Below, one piece after another: positions 56,526 to 64,000 of a DNA stretch of 64,000 bases. Position numbers and translations under genes: made by a program. The stretch comes from SLNP01 sp964568875 (GTDB taxonomy: Bacteria; Bacteroidota; Bacteroidia; Bacteroidales; VadinHA17), in NCBI GenBank assembly GCA_964568875.1, contig CAZMSH010000007.1:72589-136588 (forward strand), written 5' to 3'. The notes below the pieces were generated by a model, which saw only the letters and a list, made by a program, of their open reading frames with translations, made no database searches and was not told the origin of the DNA. Within the stretch, counting starts at the first letter, position 1; every line of letters begins with the position of its first letter.

Positions 56526-57380
56526 CTAACCGGCAGGATGGAATACCAATACCGGCAGTTTCGCCTTTTTAATCAATTCAGCAGTAAAACTGCTCCTGAA
56601 TATCCTTTCAAAAAAGTTTCTGTTCTCCTTTAAAACCACAATGAGGTTCACTCCTGCCTTTTCAGCATCGTAAATCAGGCTTTCTACCGAATCTTTCCCA
56701 TCCTCGTCAGCGATCAATCTGACAGAAACCTTTTTATAACCGGCTTTTTCACTTAGCATAGCCGCAAAACCTTCACTCTTAAGCCTTTCCTCAAACTCGT
56801 TACTGTCTGAGATGTGCAGGGCAATAATGTCAGGATCAAATGGTTTTGCCAGCGTTATCAGACTTTTCAGTGTTTTTATGTCTTCTTCATAATGATCTGT
56901 TGCATAGACGATCTTATTCAATGGCCGGTACACTGAACCTGGCGGTATGATCCAGACGGGACAGAGTACATTATGAACGACATCCATGATAAAGGAATCC
57001 TGAAGCCATATGCTATTGTCAGCATGGCCCTGAAGCATCACCATGTCATAAGACTTGTCTTCAACTTTCTCCTTCAGTATTGCAGATGCAACACCCATCT
57101 CAGAATAAAACTCAACAGAGGGGAGTCCTGACACCTTGGCTTTCAGTTCTTTAATTACTTCATCAACAGCCTCCTTAGCTTCATCTGAAACCTGTTGAAG
57201 CTGTTCAGGGGTTGGTGCAACTACTGCTGCTCCCATGTAACCCGGGGTACCCTGCACCTGCGGGTATTGAACATGCAAGACCTTAATTTTTGCCTTGATA
57301 TCTCTCCCCAGCAGTGCAGCAAAACGAATCAAATCAGCTGATTTGAAAATCTCATTGATTAAAACTCCTATTGTTTTCAT
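56526..57380 (-). CDS. Universal stress protein, tandem UspA domains
   Basis: A 284-residue cytoplasmic protein with two UspA-like domains, about 1-140 and 150-282. The first has IGVLINEIF, a helix then YDMVMLQGHAD and CPVWIIPPG; the second starts LNKIVYATDHYEEDIKTLK and ends LPVLVFHPAG. The ATP-binding GxxGxxxS motif is not clear in either, so nucleotide binding is uncertain. Tandem Usps respond to stress or stationary phase. It precedes two coiled-coil genes on the same strand. Confidence 0.88.
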   Translation of the reverse strand: MKTIGVLINEIFKSADLIRFAALLGRDIKAKIKVLHVQYPQVQGTPGYMGAAVVAPTPEQLQQVSDEAKEAVDEVIKELKAKVSGLPSVEFYSEMGVASAILKEKVEDKSYDMVMLQGHADNSIWLQDSFIMDVVHNVLCPVWIIPPGSVYRPLNKIVYATDHYEEDIKTLKSLITLAKPFDPDIIALHISDSNEFEERLKSEGFAAMLSEKAGYKKVSVRLIADEDGKDSVESLIYDAEKAGVNLIVVLKENRNFFERIFRSSFTAELIKKAKLPVLVFHPAG

Positions 57381-57545
57381 ATCTCTTGAGGATTAATAAT
57401 AAAGTATCATAAATAAACCAATTCACAAGCTGTGCTGACAGGATTGATTTAATCCCAAGCCGGCAATATAGCCGTTACTGCCATCCCTTTATCCCTAGTT
57501 CAAAGCTCAGCCCTGAACTTTGCATGAAAGACAGATTGCTTATTC

Positions 57546-57568
57546 AAAAATGAGGAGGAAAAACTCCT
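57546..57568 (-). terminator. Weak intrinsic terminator after the coiled-coil lipoprotein
   Basis: On the minus strand, just after the stop, AGGAG-TTTTTC-CTCCT forms a 5-bp hairpin followed by CATTTTTG. The stem is short. Confidence 0.35.
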
Positions 57569-57569
57569 T

Positions 57570-58004
57570 TTATTTTGACATCTCTTTTTCGAACGTTTCG
57601 ATGCTCTTTTCCAATGCAGTTTTTAATGTCTCAACTTCCTTTTTTAGTACTTCCTTTCTCTCTGTGGCAGCCTGATTATACTCTTCAATTTTATCTTCCA
57701 GTTCCTTCTTTTGATTTTCAATATCCTTCATCCGGTCATTATACTTATCCTTCATCTCGTCACCAAGCGCTTCATATCCGGCGATGGCTTTATCCATTTT
57801 TTCGTTAATGCTTTCGCGGATACTATTAATCCCGGCGTCTAAATCATCAACCAATTCTGATGAATACTCTTTCGAAACGTCTACTACATCCTGCAATTCT
57901 TCCTTAACATCTTTTGCAGTGGTTTCCTTTTCTTTTTTTGATTGACCGCATCCAATCATCATTAGCATGGTGATGGCAAAAATTAATCTGACAGTTGTTT
58001 TCAT
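57570..58004 (-). CDS. Coiled-coil lipoprotein of unknown function
   Basis: About 144 residues from the ATG at 58004 (a TTG at 58013 is less likely; GGAAG lies 2 nt before the ATG). A lipoprotein signal ends MIGCGQ (lipidated Cys). The rest is almost all charged helix with heptads (KEELQDVVDVSKEYSSEL, KMDKAIAGYEALGDEMKD, KKELEDKIEEYNQAATER), a long coiled coil. Similar small envelope coiled-coil lipoproteins are common; the role is unknown. Confidence 0.75.
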   Translation of the reverse strand: MKTTVRLIFAITMLMMIGCGQSKKEKETTAKDVKEELQDVVDVSKEYSSELVDDLDAGINSIRESINEKMDKAIAGYEALGDEMKDKYNDRMKDIENQKKELEDKIEEYNQAATERKEVLKKEVETLKTALEKSIETFEKEMSK

Positions 58005-58138
58005 AACTTCCAATTCTTTTTATTTTACCTACTCTTAAAGCTTTTCGGCTAACTCTTATTCGGACAAACAGTTTTGATTCTTAGCACTTCTGATTAATCA
58101 AAACAGACACAGACTGATTAGTCAGTTGTTCAAATAGT

Positions 58139-58414
58139 TTATTCGAACAACGACTTGAGTTTACTAAATCCTTCCCTGAACGAGTCAGATGCTGAAGTGA
58201 ATACCTCCTTCGATTCATCCCACCTCTCTTCTGCAGCATCTGTCAACTCATCATATTTTCTCCTGATTTCATTTCTTTTTGTCTTCAGATCAGAGAGTTT
58301 CTTTTTGTATTCAACTTTGGCATCTGCTTTTACGCTTTCAATTCTGGACTCCCAAAGATCAATCTGGTCGTCAATTTCATCAATTTGTTGCTTGACTTTT
58401 TCTTTTATGCTCAT
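58139..58414 (-). CDS. Small coiled-coil protein
   Basis: About 91 residues from the ATG at 58414 (MSIKEKVKQQIDEIDDQIDL); the longer frame adds 18 residues. It is cytoplasmic, charged and helical, with DAKVEYKKKLSDLKTKRNE and AEERWDESKEVFTSASDSFR, resembling stress-associated CsbD/YtxH-like or YqjD-like proteins only in general character. It is upstream of the coiled-coil lipoprotein and UspA genes on the same strand. Confidence 0.65.
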   Translation of the reverse strand: MSIKEKVKQQIDEIDDQIDLWESRIESVKADAKVEYKKKLSDLKTKRNEIRRKYDELTDAAEERWDESKEVFTSASDSFREGFSKLKSLFE

Positions 58415-58693
58415 GTTTAAAAAATTAAGGTAAATAATATCATTATGCAGCTCTTTTACCAAAAACACTGCATAATCCGGATAATATAATCAATTTTGCC
58501 TTGTTTTGCAAATGTTTTTTTCCAGGCAACTGATTTGGGTTCTGATACCGGTAATATCAAATGGAACGGAAAAGCGTATATCACGCCAGTATGACCGGAG
58601 TTTGGTTACGATTAAGAATGGCAACTGAATTGCAGCAGATCTCAGGTTGGTTTACAGCCTGTTGGTGGTAAGCCTGACACCTGATCCGGTATT

Positions 58694-60328
58694 CTAATAA
58701 TACAAAAACCTCTTGATCTTCATTGTTGGGGTCTTCTGGAACGGCTCAGGCTGAAGTACAACCATCGCCAGTCGCTTTCCCCTGCCAACCTGTGAATTGA
58801 CATAATCCTGAAGTTCTGCAAGTATATCATTTATGAAATCTTCCTTGCGGCGAGCTATCTCCTCCTTTACAGACAGATATTTGGCTTCAAGCTCTTCCAT
58901 ATTGAGGTGTACCATTGCCACAAGCTTTCCCTTTTTTTCTATTACCAGAGATTCAACCACGTGCCTGAAGTTGTTGATAACAGACTCTATCTCTTCAGGA
59001 TAGATGTTTTCACCTGTAGAACTAAGTATCATATTTTTCAGGCGGCCCTTGATGAACAGGTTACCTTTATTGTCGAGAAAGCCCAGATCGCCGGTTTTGA
59101 ACCATCCATCTTCAGTAAGAACCTCTCTTGTCATGTCAGGCTCCTTGTAGTAACCCTTCATGACATTGTCACCTTTGGCCCATATCTCACCCTCACCTGT
59201 TGCCGGATCAGGATTATCTATTCTTAAGGTAACACCATTCATTGCCGGACCGGTAGATTCCCATGTTCCGCGGAAAGGTCCGAACCCGGCTATTAGCGGC
59301 GAGGTCTCTGTCAGTCCGTATCCTATGGCATATGGGAATTTTCCCTCTATAAGAAACCGCTCAACAACTTTGTTAACCTTTGCGCCTCCTATACCGAAAA
59401 ACTTAAGGTGGCCCCCAAAAGTGGCCTTGAGCTTTTTACCGGCTACAGCGCTGAGCAGCTTCCGTGTTGGCCCGAATTTGAAAAGCACCCTGGTCAATGC
59501 TTTTTCATTCATAGTGGGCACTATCTTGTTGAAGTATATCTTCTCTATTATCAGCGGAACCGTAAGCATTACCGTTGGTTTAATCTCCTGCAATGCAGGC
59601 AGCAGCACAGGCGCTGTGGGCGGTTTGCGCAGATACCATACCGCCGATCCGTGCATTACCGGAAGAATCAATCCCAGCGTATTTTCATAGGTGTGCGACA
59701 GCGGCAGAACCGACAGAAAACGGTCATTCTCATCCAGCGGCTGTATAAGCGACCCGCCGTATGCAGTGAAGCATATGTTGCGGTGGCTGAGCATCACCCC
59801 TTTTGAGCGCCCCGTGGTTCCCGAAGTATAAATAATGGCCGCCAGGTCATTTTCTTCAACTTCATATTCTTTCGATGGAACCGAGGGCTCTATGAACGAG
59901 AATCCGTTTTCCGCGGTAACAACTGAAAAATCATCGAGCTTCACCTTGCTGATCTCCGGCTTTATTTCCGACGTTTTGTGCAACAGCGATTCAGAGGAGA
60001 ATATCAGTTTTGCTTCCGAGTGTTCGATTATATTGGCAACTTCGGCAGGGGAAAAGTCGGGAAGTATCGGTACTGCCACGGCCCCCATTGAAGTTATTGC
60101 AAAATATGCCACACCCCAGTTGGGCATGTTGTTACTGAAAATGGCAACCTTGTCTCCCTTGTCTATGCCTGCATTCTCGAGCATTGCCATCAGAGCAGAA
60201 ACCTTAACGGCAACTTCTCCGTAGGTCATGGGCTGCTCCCCTACAAATCCGAATGCCACTGAGGAAGGGTATTTGTCAACCGTATCAGCCAGCAGTGCAG
60301 GGAATGTCATAGTCATCGTCTTCTCCAT
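58694..60328 (-). CDS. Long-chain fatty acid-CoA ligase (AMP-binding enzyme)
   Basis: A 544-residue cytoplasmic adenylate-forming enzyme. I use the ATG at 60328 because AGGAGG lies 6 nt upstream. Motifs: AMP-binding P-loop AAIIYTSGTTGRSKGVMLSH, GYGLTETSP, GWFKTGDLGF, and GRLKNMILSSTGENIYPEEIE near the C-terminus; the catalytic Lys in the last region (TMKIKRFLYY) is present. Relatives activate fatty acids for beta-oxidation or membrane lipids. Closest in pattern to the bacterial FadD-like/long-chain group; exact chain length is not readable. It has a well-formed -33/-7 promoter. Confidence 0.9.
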   Translation of the reverse strand: MEKTMTMTFPALLADTVDKYPSSVAFGFVGEQPMTYGEVAVKVSALMAMLENAGIDKGDKVAIFSNNMPNWGVAYFAITSMGAVAVPILPDFSPAEVANIIEHSEAKLIFSSESLLHKTSEIKPEISKVKLDDFSVVTAENGFSFIEPSVPSKEYEVEENDLAAIIYTSGTTGRSKGVMLSHRNICFTAYGGSLIQPLDENDRFLSVLPLSHTYENTLGLILPVMHGSAVWYLRKPPTAPVLLPALQEIKPTVMLTVPLIIEKIYFNKIVPTMNEKALTRVLFKFGPTRKLLSAVAGKKLKATFGGHLKFFGIGGAKVNKVVERFLIEGKFPYAIGYGLTETSPLIAGFGPFRGTWESTGPAMNGVTLRIDNPDPATGEGEIWAKGDNVMKGYYKEPDMTREVLTEDGWFKTGDLGFLDNKGNLFIKGRLKNMILSSTGENIYPEEIESVINNFRHVVESLVIEKKGKLVAMVHLNMEELEAKYLSVKEEIARRKEDFINDILAELQDYVNSQVGRGKRLAMVVLQPEPFQKTPTMKIKRFLYY

Positions 60329-60361
60329 ATTAAACCTCCTGATTATTAAAAAGGTCGCCGG

Positions 60362-60395
60362 CAAAATTACTTATTAATTCGATGCCGGAATCAAA
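60362..60395 (-). promoter_or_regulatory. Bacteroidota-type promoter of the acyl-CoA ligase (-7 TAATTTTG, -33 TTTG)
   Basis: On the minus strand, TAATTTTG at 60362-60369 matches TAnnTTTG and TTTTTTG ending at 60392-60395 supplies the -33 TTTG, 22 nt apart. The start codon is 33 nt downstream of the -7 box. Confidence 0.6.
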
Positions 60396-60491
60396 AAATG
60401 CCAAATATGCTGCCATTTTAACAGCTTATTAACTTTTTAAACAATTGAGATGTAGAATAGTTAACTTTATGGCGTAAATATTTTTTATACC

Positions 60492-60941
60492 ATGGCACTT
60501 ATAAGGGTTACAAAAGAATTCGGTTTCGAAATGGCACATGTGCTGAGCAACTATGACGGACCTTGCCGCAATGTACACGGGCATTCATACAAGCTTTTCG
60601 TTACCGTCGCGGGTATGCCGGTCGAAGACCGTGCTAACCCGAAACTTGGAATGGTTATTGACTTCGGTGACCTGAAAAGAATAGTACAGCAGGAGATAGT
60701 GAATGTATTTGACCATTCCGTTGTAGTCAGTAAATATGAGTCGGAAGAAAAAGTAGAATCTTTCAGGGTATTGTTCGGCAATACTGTAGTGGTCGATTAT
60801 CAGCCAACTTGTGAAAATCTGGTTGCAGATTTTTCAGTCAGGATCAGAAAACGACTGCCCCCTGAGGTTATTCTTCACAGCCTGAAACTTTATGAAACTG
60901 CCACATCGTACGCCGAGTGGCACGCCGGTGATAACCGGTAA
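60492..60941 (+). CDS. queD: 6-pyruvoyl-tetrahydropterin synthase / QueD family protein
   Basis: A 149-residue enzyme of the PTPS/QueD family. The zinc His15 lies in FGFEMAHVL, and Cys28 with the HGH pair in PCRNVHGHSYKLF forms the catalytic region; FDHSVVV and PTCENLV are further family motifs, with ETATSYAEW near the end. QueD makes 6-carboxy-tetrahydropterin in queuosine synthesis; PTPS makes biopterin. The Cys at this place fits QueD, but the neighbourhood gives no help. TAACTTTA at 60462 is one base from the -7 box. The polA start lies 11 bp downstream, so they share a message. Confidence 0.85.
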   Translation: MALIRVTKEFGFEMAHVLSNYDGPCRNVHGHSYKLFVTVAGMPVEDRANPKLGMVIDFGDLKRIVQQEIVNVFDHSVVVSKYESEEKVESFRVLFGNTVVVDYQPTCENLVADFSVRIRKRLPPEVILHSLKLYETATSYAEWHAGDNR

Positions 60942-60952
60942 ACAATCTGACC

Positions 60953-63826
60953 ATGACCGAAGAAAAAGAAAAGAAATTATTCCTGCTCGATGCATACGCC
61001 CTCATTTTCAGGGCCTATTATGCATTTATTAAAAACCCGAGGGTAAACTCAAAAGGGCAAAACACATCGGCTGTTTTCGGATTCCTGCTTGCACTTGAAG
61101 ATATACTGCAGAATCAGAGGCCCGGACATATAGCTGTGGTTTTTGATCCGCCATCTCCCACCTTCAGGCATGAAATATACCCCGAATACAAGGCAAACCG
61201 CGATGAAACCCCTGAAGATATCAGATTGTCGGTGCCTTATGTCAAGAGGCTGATTGAAGGCCTTGGCATTCCGGTCATAGAGGTTCCCGGATATGAAGCT
61301 GATGATGTTATCGGGACCCTTGCCAGGCAGGCTGCTGAACGAGGGTATGTCACGTATATGATGACCCCCGATAAGGATTTTGCCCAGCTGGTTACAGAAA
61401 CAGTAATGATGTACAAGCCCTCCCGCAGTGGTGATGCTGCTAAGGTATGGGGTGTCGATGATGTCAGACGTGAATTTTCAGTGAAGGAGCCTTCACAGGT
61501 TATAGACCTGCTGGCACTGATGGGCGATAGCTCAGACAATATTCCGGGAGCACCGGGCATAGGTCCCAAGACAGCTCAGAAACTGCTTGCTGAATTCGGC
61601 TCCGTAGAGGAGCTTATTGCGGGTAGCAGCAAGCTGACCGGAAAGGTGAAGGAAATTGTGGAGAGTAATGCTGATCAGATAATCCTTTCCAAGAAACTGG
61701 CTACAATTGAACAAAATGTGCCTGTTGAGTTTGAAGAAGAGAAGATAAGCTACGGAGGTGCAGATATTGAAGCTCTGAAGCAGCTTTTTGCTGAACTGGA
61801 GTTCCGCACAGCCTCCTCAAGGCTGCTCGCCGGCATTCAGCAAGCTTCGCAGCATACACCACAATCCGTGACCCCCACCCCTGACAGGGACCTGCGACAG
61901 CCTGAAGAGCTCACAAACGCAGGTAGTAAACCCGCACCCCGCATCCCTGAAACCACTACCCAAGCCTCTCTGTTTGATACTGTTGCTGCAGGTGAATCTA
62001 GTATATCTCAGTCTTTTAATAATATAAGTAATACGCCGCATGATTACAGGCTGGCTGAAACAATTGATGAACTGAGGGAGCTGGCCGAAAAACTCATCTC
62101 ACTTGAAGCTTTCTGCTTCGATACCGAAACTACCGAAATCAGTGCACTGGACTCAGAGCTGGTGGCCATAGCATTCTCCTGGGAAAAAGGCACAGGCTTT
62201 TTAGTACACTTTGACGGTGCCTTGTCTGACATACAAGCCAGACTGGATATTCTGAAGCCTGTGTTTGCTTCAGAAAGATCTCTGAAGGTTGGTCATAACC
62301 TGAAGTTTGACTTACAGGTACTGGGAAATTACAATATTGAGGTGCGCGGACCTCTCTTTGACACCATGATTGCCCACTACCTGCTCGAGCCTGATATGCG
62401 TCACAAGATGGACTACCTGGCAGAAGCTTACCTGAGTTATAAACCGGTACCTATCGAGTCGCTTATAGGAAGTAAAGGTTCAGGTCAGAGAAGTATGAGC
62501 ACTGTACCAGTGAAAGATATAGTTGAGTATGCTGTCGAAGATGCCGACATTACCTGGCAGTTGTACAACTACTTCCTGCCCCGGCTTGAAAAGGAAGGTC
62601 TGCTCGAATTGGCCGAGAAAATTGAGATGCCCCTGATAGGTGTGCTGGCAGAAATGGAACGCAATGGAATATGTCTCAACACTGGTGACCTGAAAGAATA
62701 TGCAGTTCAGCTTCGGGAGCAGCTTATTGCACTCGAAAAGGAGATATTTTCACTTGCCGGTCAGGAGTTTAATATTGCATCTCCAAAGCAGCTGGGCGAC
62801 ATTCTGTTTACACGGCTCAAGCTTGATTCTGATGCCCGAAAGACCAGGACCGGACAATACAGTACGAATGAAGAGATACTTCAGCGATTGTCACATAAGC
62901 ACCCAATAGTTAACAAGGTGCTGGAATTTCGAGGGCTTTCAAAACTTCTTTCCACGTATGTTGAATCACTGCCCCAGCTAATAAGAAGCAAGACAGGCAG
63001 GATACATACATCTTTCAACCAGGCAGTTGCATCAACAGGCCGGCTAAGCAGTAACAATCCGAATATGCAGAATATCCCTGTACGTGATGAGTCGGGCAGG
63101 GAGATCAGAAAAGCGTTTGTACCTGCTGAAGGCTATACATTTTTCTCTGCCGACTACTCACAGATAGAGCTGCGTTTGATGGCCCATCTGAGCGGTGATG
63201 AAGCCATGATCGCTGACTTTGAGTCGGGTAATGACATTCATGCTGCAACTGCATCCAAGATCTTCGGAGTGCCGATAGGGGAGGTGACACGTGAGATGAG
63301 GGCAAGGGCCAAGACAGCAAACTTCGGAATTATATATGGCATTTCATCATTCGGACTGGCAGAGAGGCTTACAATAGGAAGGAAGGAAGCAAAGGAACTG
63401 ATAGACGGTTACTTTGCATCTTACCCCGGAGTCAGACTCTATATGGATGAATGCATAAAGAGAGCCAGGGAGAAAGGATATGTAACAACTATGTTTGGCC
63501 GAAGGAGATACCTGCCTGATATAAATTCGAGAAACCAGGTTGTAAGGGGAAACGCTGAGAGAAATGCCATTAATGCGCCGATACAGGGAACGGCAGCTGA
63601 TATTATTAAAATAGCAATGATACGGATCTGTTCCGGGATAAAAAGATATATTCCCGAAGCCAGGATGATACTGCAGGTACATGACGAACTTGTTTTTGAG
63701 GTGAAGCCTGAAAACCTGGAGCAGCTACGGAAAATGGTGGTTAAGGAGATGGAAGGGGCAGCAAAACTTAAGGTAAGGCTTCTAATTGACACCGGCACAG
63801 GAAGTAATTGGCTCGAAGCACATTAA
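60953..63826 (+). CDS. polA: DNA polymerase I
   Basis: A full 957-residue PolA. N-terminal 5'-3' exonuclease (1-290): DAYALIFRAYYAF, YEADDVIGTLA, TPDKDFAQLV and DSSDNIPGAPGIGPKTAQKL. A linker (about 295-355) of low-complexity Thr/Pro/Ser sequence. The 3'-5' exonuclease (about 360-540) keeps the Asp-x-Glu in FDTETTEIS, so proofreading is likely. Polymerase motifs: DYSQIELRLMAHLSGD (A), RAKTANFGIIYGISSFGLA (B), LQVHDELVFEV (C). It replaces primers and repairs gaps. The gene follows queD in an apparent operon. Repeats begin immediately after its stop. Confidence 0.97.
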   Translation: MTEEKEKKLFLLDAYALIFRAYYAFIKNPRVNSKGQNTSAVFGFLLALEDILQNQRPGHIAVVFDPPSPTFRHEIYPEYKANRDETPEDIRLSVPYVKRLIEGLGIPVIEVPGYEADDVIGTLARQAAERGYVTYMMTPDKDFAQLVTETVMMYKPSRSGDAAKVWGVDDVRREFSVKEPSQVIDLLALMGDSSDNIPGAPGIGPKTAQKLLAEFGSVEELIAGSSKLTGKVKEIVESNADQIILSKKLATIEQNVPVEFEEEKISYGGADIEALKQLFAELEFRTASSRLLAGIQQASQHTPQSVTPTPDRDLRQPEELTNAGSKPAPRIPETTTQASLFDTVAAGESSISQSFNNISNTPHDYRLAETIDELRELAEKLISLEAFCFDTETTEISALDSELVAIAFSWEKGTGFLVHFDGALSDIQARLDILKPVFASERSLKVGHNLKFDLQVLGNYNIEVRGPLFDTMIAHYLLEPDMRHKMDYLAEAYLSYKPVPIESLIGSKGSGQRSMSTVPVKDIVEYAVEDADITWQLYNYFLPRLEKEGLLELAEKIEMPLIGVLAEMERNGICLNTGDLKEYAVQLREQLIALEKEIFSLAGQEFNIASPKQLGDILFTRLKLDSDARKTRTGQYSTNEEILQRLSHKHPIVNKVLEFRGLSKLLSTYVESLPQLIRSKTGRIHTSFNQAVASTGRLSSNNPNMQNIPVRDESGREIRKAFVPAEGYTFFSADYSQIELRLMAHLSGDEAMIADFESGNDIHAATASKIFGVPIGEVTREMRARAKTANFGIIYGISSFGLAERLTIGRKEAKELIDGYFASYPGVRLYMDECIKRAREKGYVTTMFGRRRYLPDINSRNQVVRGNAERNAINAPIQGTAADIIKIAMIRICSGIKRYIPEARMILQVHDELVFEVKPENLEQLRKMVVKEMEGAAKLKVRLLIDTGTGSNWLEAH

Positions 63827-63830
63827 ATAA

Positions 63831-64000
63831 TAGCACAGCAGAAGTCCCCGTCTTTCACAGTGCGCCGGGTGGGTTAGAATTGACCCCAGCGGGGTCGGAT
63901 GATAAATAGCACAGCAGAAGTCCCCGTCTTTCACAGTGCGCCGCATGGGTTAGAATTGACCCCAGCGGGGTCAAATATTAATAGCATTCACAGAGCCCCC
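63831..64000. repeat. Two tandem copies (and part of a third) of a ~76-bp unit with a palindromic end
   Basis: Units start at 63831, 63907 and 63982 with TAGCACAGCAGAAGTCCCCG (the third is TAGCATTCACAGAGCC). Each carries TTAGAATT and then GACCCC-AGC-GGGGTC (63882-63896 and 63958-63972). The second palindrome is followed by AAATATTAATAGC, the same tail as the elements at 2619 and 3711. The array runs off the right edge. Confidence 0.85.

Noticed and set aside
1..64000. tRNA, rRNA, insertion sequence or prophage
   Set aside because: I scanned by eye and saw no cloverleaf, rRNA core, transposase or phage structural genes; a covariance-model scan would be needed to exclude small RNAs.

Overview
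The window looks like one contig of a Bacteroidota genome, probably Bacteroidales or a near relative and probably a draft or metagenome assembly. The lineage call rests on type IX secretion (T9SS) sorting tails, two PorP/SprF-family outer-membrane proteins, a carboxypeptidase-regulatory/TonB receptor, LytTR regulators paired with LytS-like kinases, many SGC-type lipoproteins, and upstream boxes matching the Bacteroidota -7 element TAnnTTTG. Three runs of exactly 100 N are scaffold gaps, and each one sits inside repeated DNA. I saw no rRNA, tRNA, CRISPR array, insertion sequence or phage gene.

Layout. 1-2.4 kb: a repeat protein with a T9SS tail, cut by the left edge, and a beta-helix protein. 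2.4-5.5 kb: repeat-rich DNA around a PD-(D/E)xK-like protein, a FISUMP lipoprotein and a SMUG2-type uracil-DNA glycosylase. 5.6-23.9 kb: a surface block made of a PorP plus a PD40/SPOR protein on the minus strand, and on the plus strand two very large modular exported proteins followed by a second PorP/SprF. The first giant protein has a type A tail; the second is 3170 aa and has a type B (gliding-associated) tail. 24-31.8 kb: serine hydrolase, two membrane proteins, TonB receptor and a LytTR two-component pair, all minus. 32-39.3 kb: small membrane or lipoproteins, a CPBP protease with an ASCH-like partner, a four-gene operon (MscS, DUF2784, APC permease, CPBP-like) and a reductive-dehalogenase-like iron-sulfur protein. 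39.4-42.4 kb: DsrE, PQQ-type propeller, CDF-like membrane protein and DUF302. 42.8-55 kb: exported hydrolases (beta-lactamase fold, an esterase/beta-lactamase fusion, a subtilase with an altered active site, an Ntn amide hydrolase, an S41 peptidase coupled to a 27-residue-repeat lipoprotein) and a second LytTR pair. 55.3-60.3 kb: two small outer-membrane-like proteins, tandem UspA, two coiled-coil proteins and an acyl-CoA ligase. 60.5-63.8 kb: QueD-like protein and DNA polymerase I, then palindromic repeats to the right edge.

How the parts fit. Secretion and cell-surface functions dominate. The two giant proteins share modules and probably exchange repeats by recombination. Type B cargo next to a PorP/SprF protein matches the SprB/SprF arrangement. 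The 42.8-52.3 kb genes are nearly all exported and nearly all hydrolase-like, so they may act together on peptides or amides outside the cytoplasm, but that is inference. The most unusual items are the subtilase with two changed active-site residues, the 27-residue GNDxY-repeat lipoprotein, the PorP plus PD40/SPOR pair, the 16-unit repeat giant protein, and a dispersed palindromic repeat whose stem bases co-vary.
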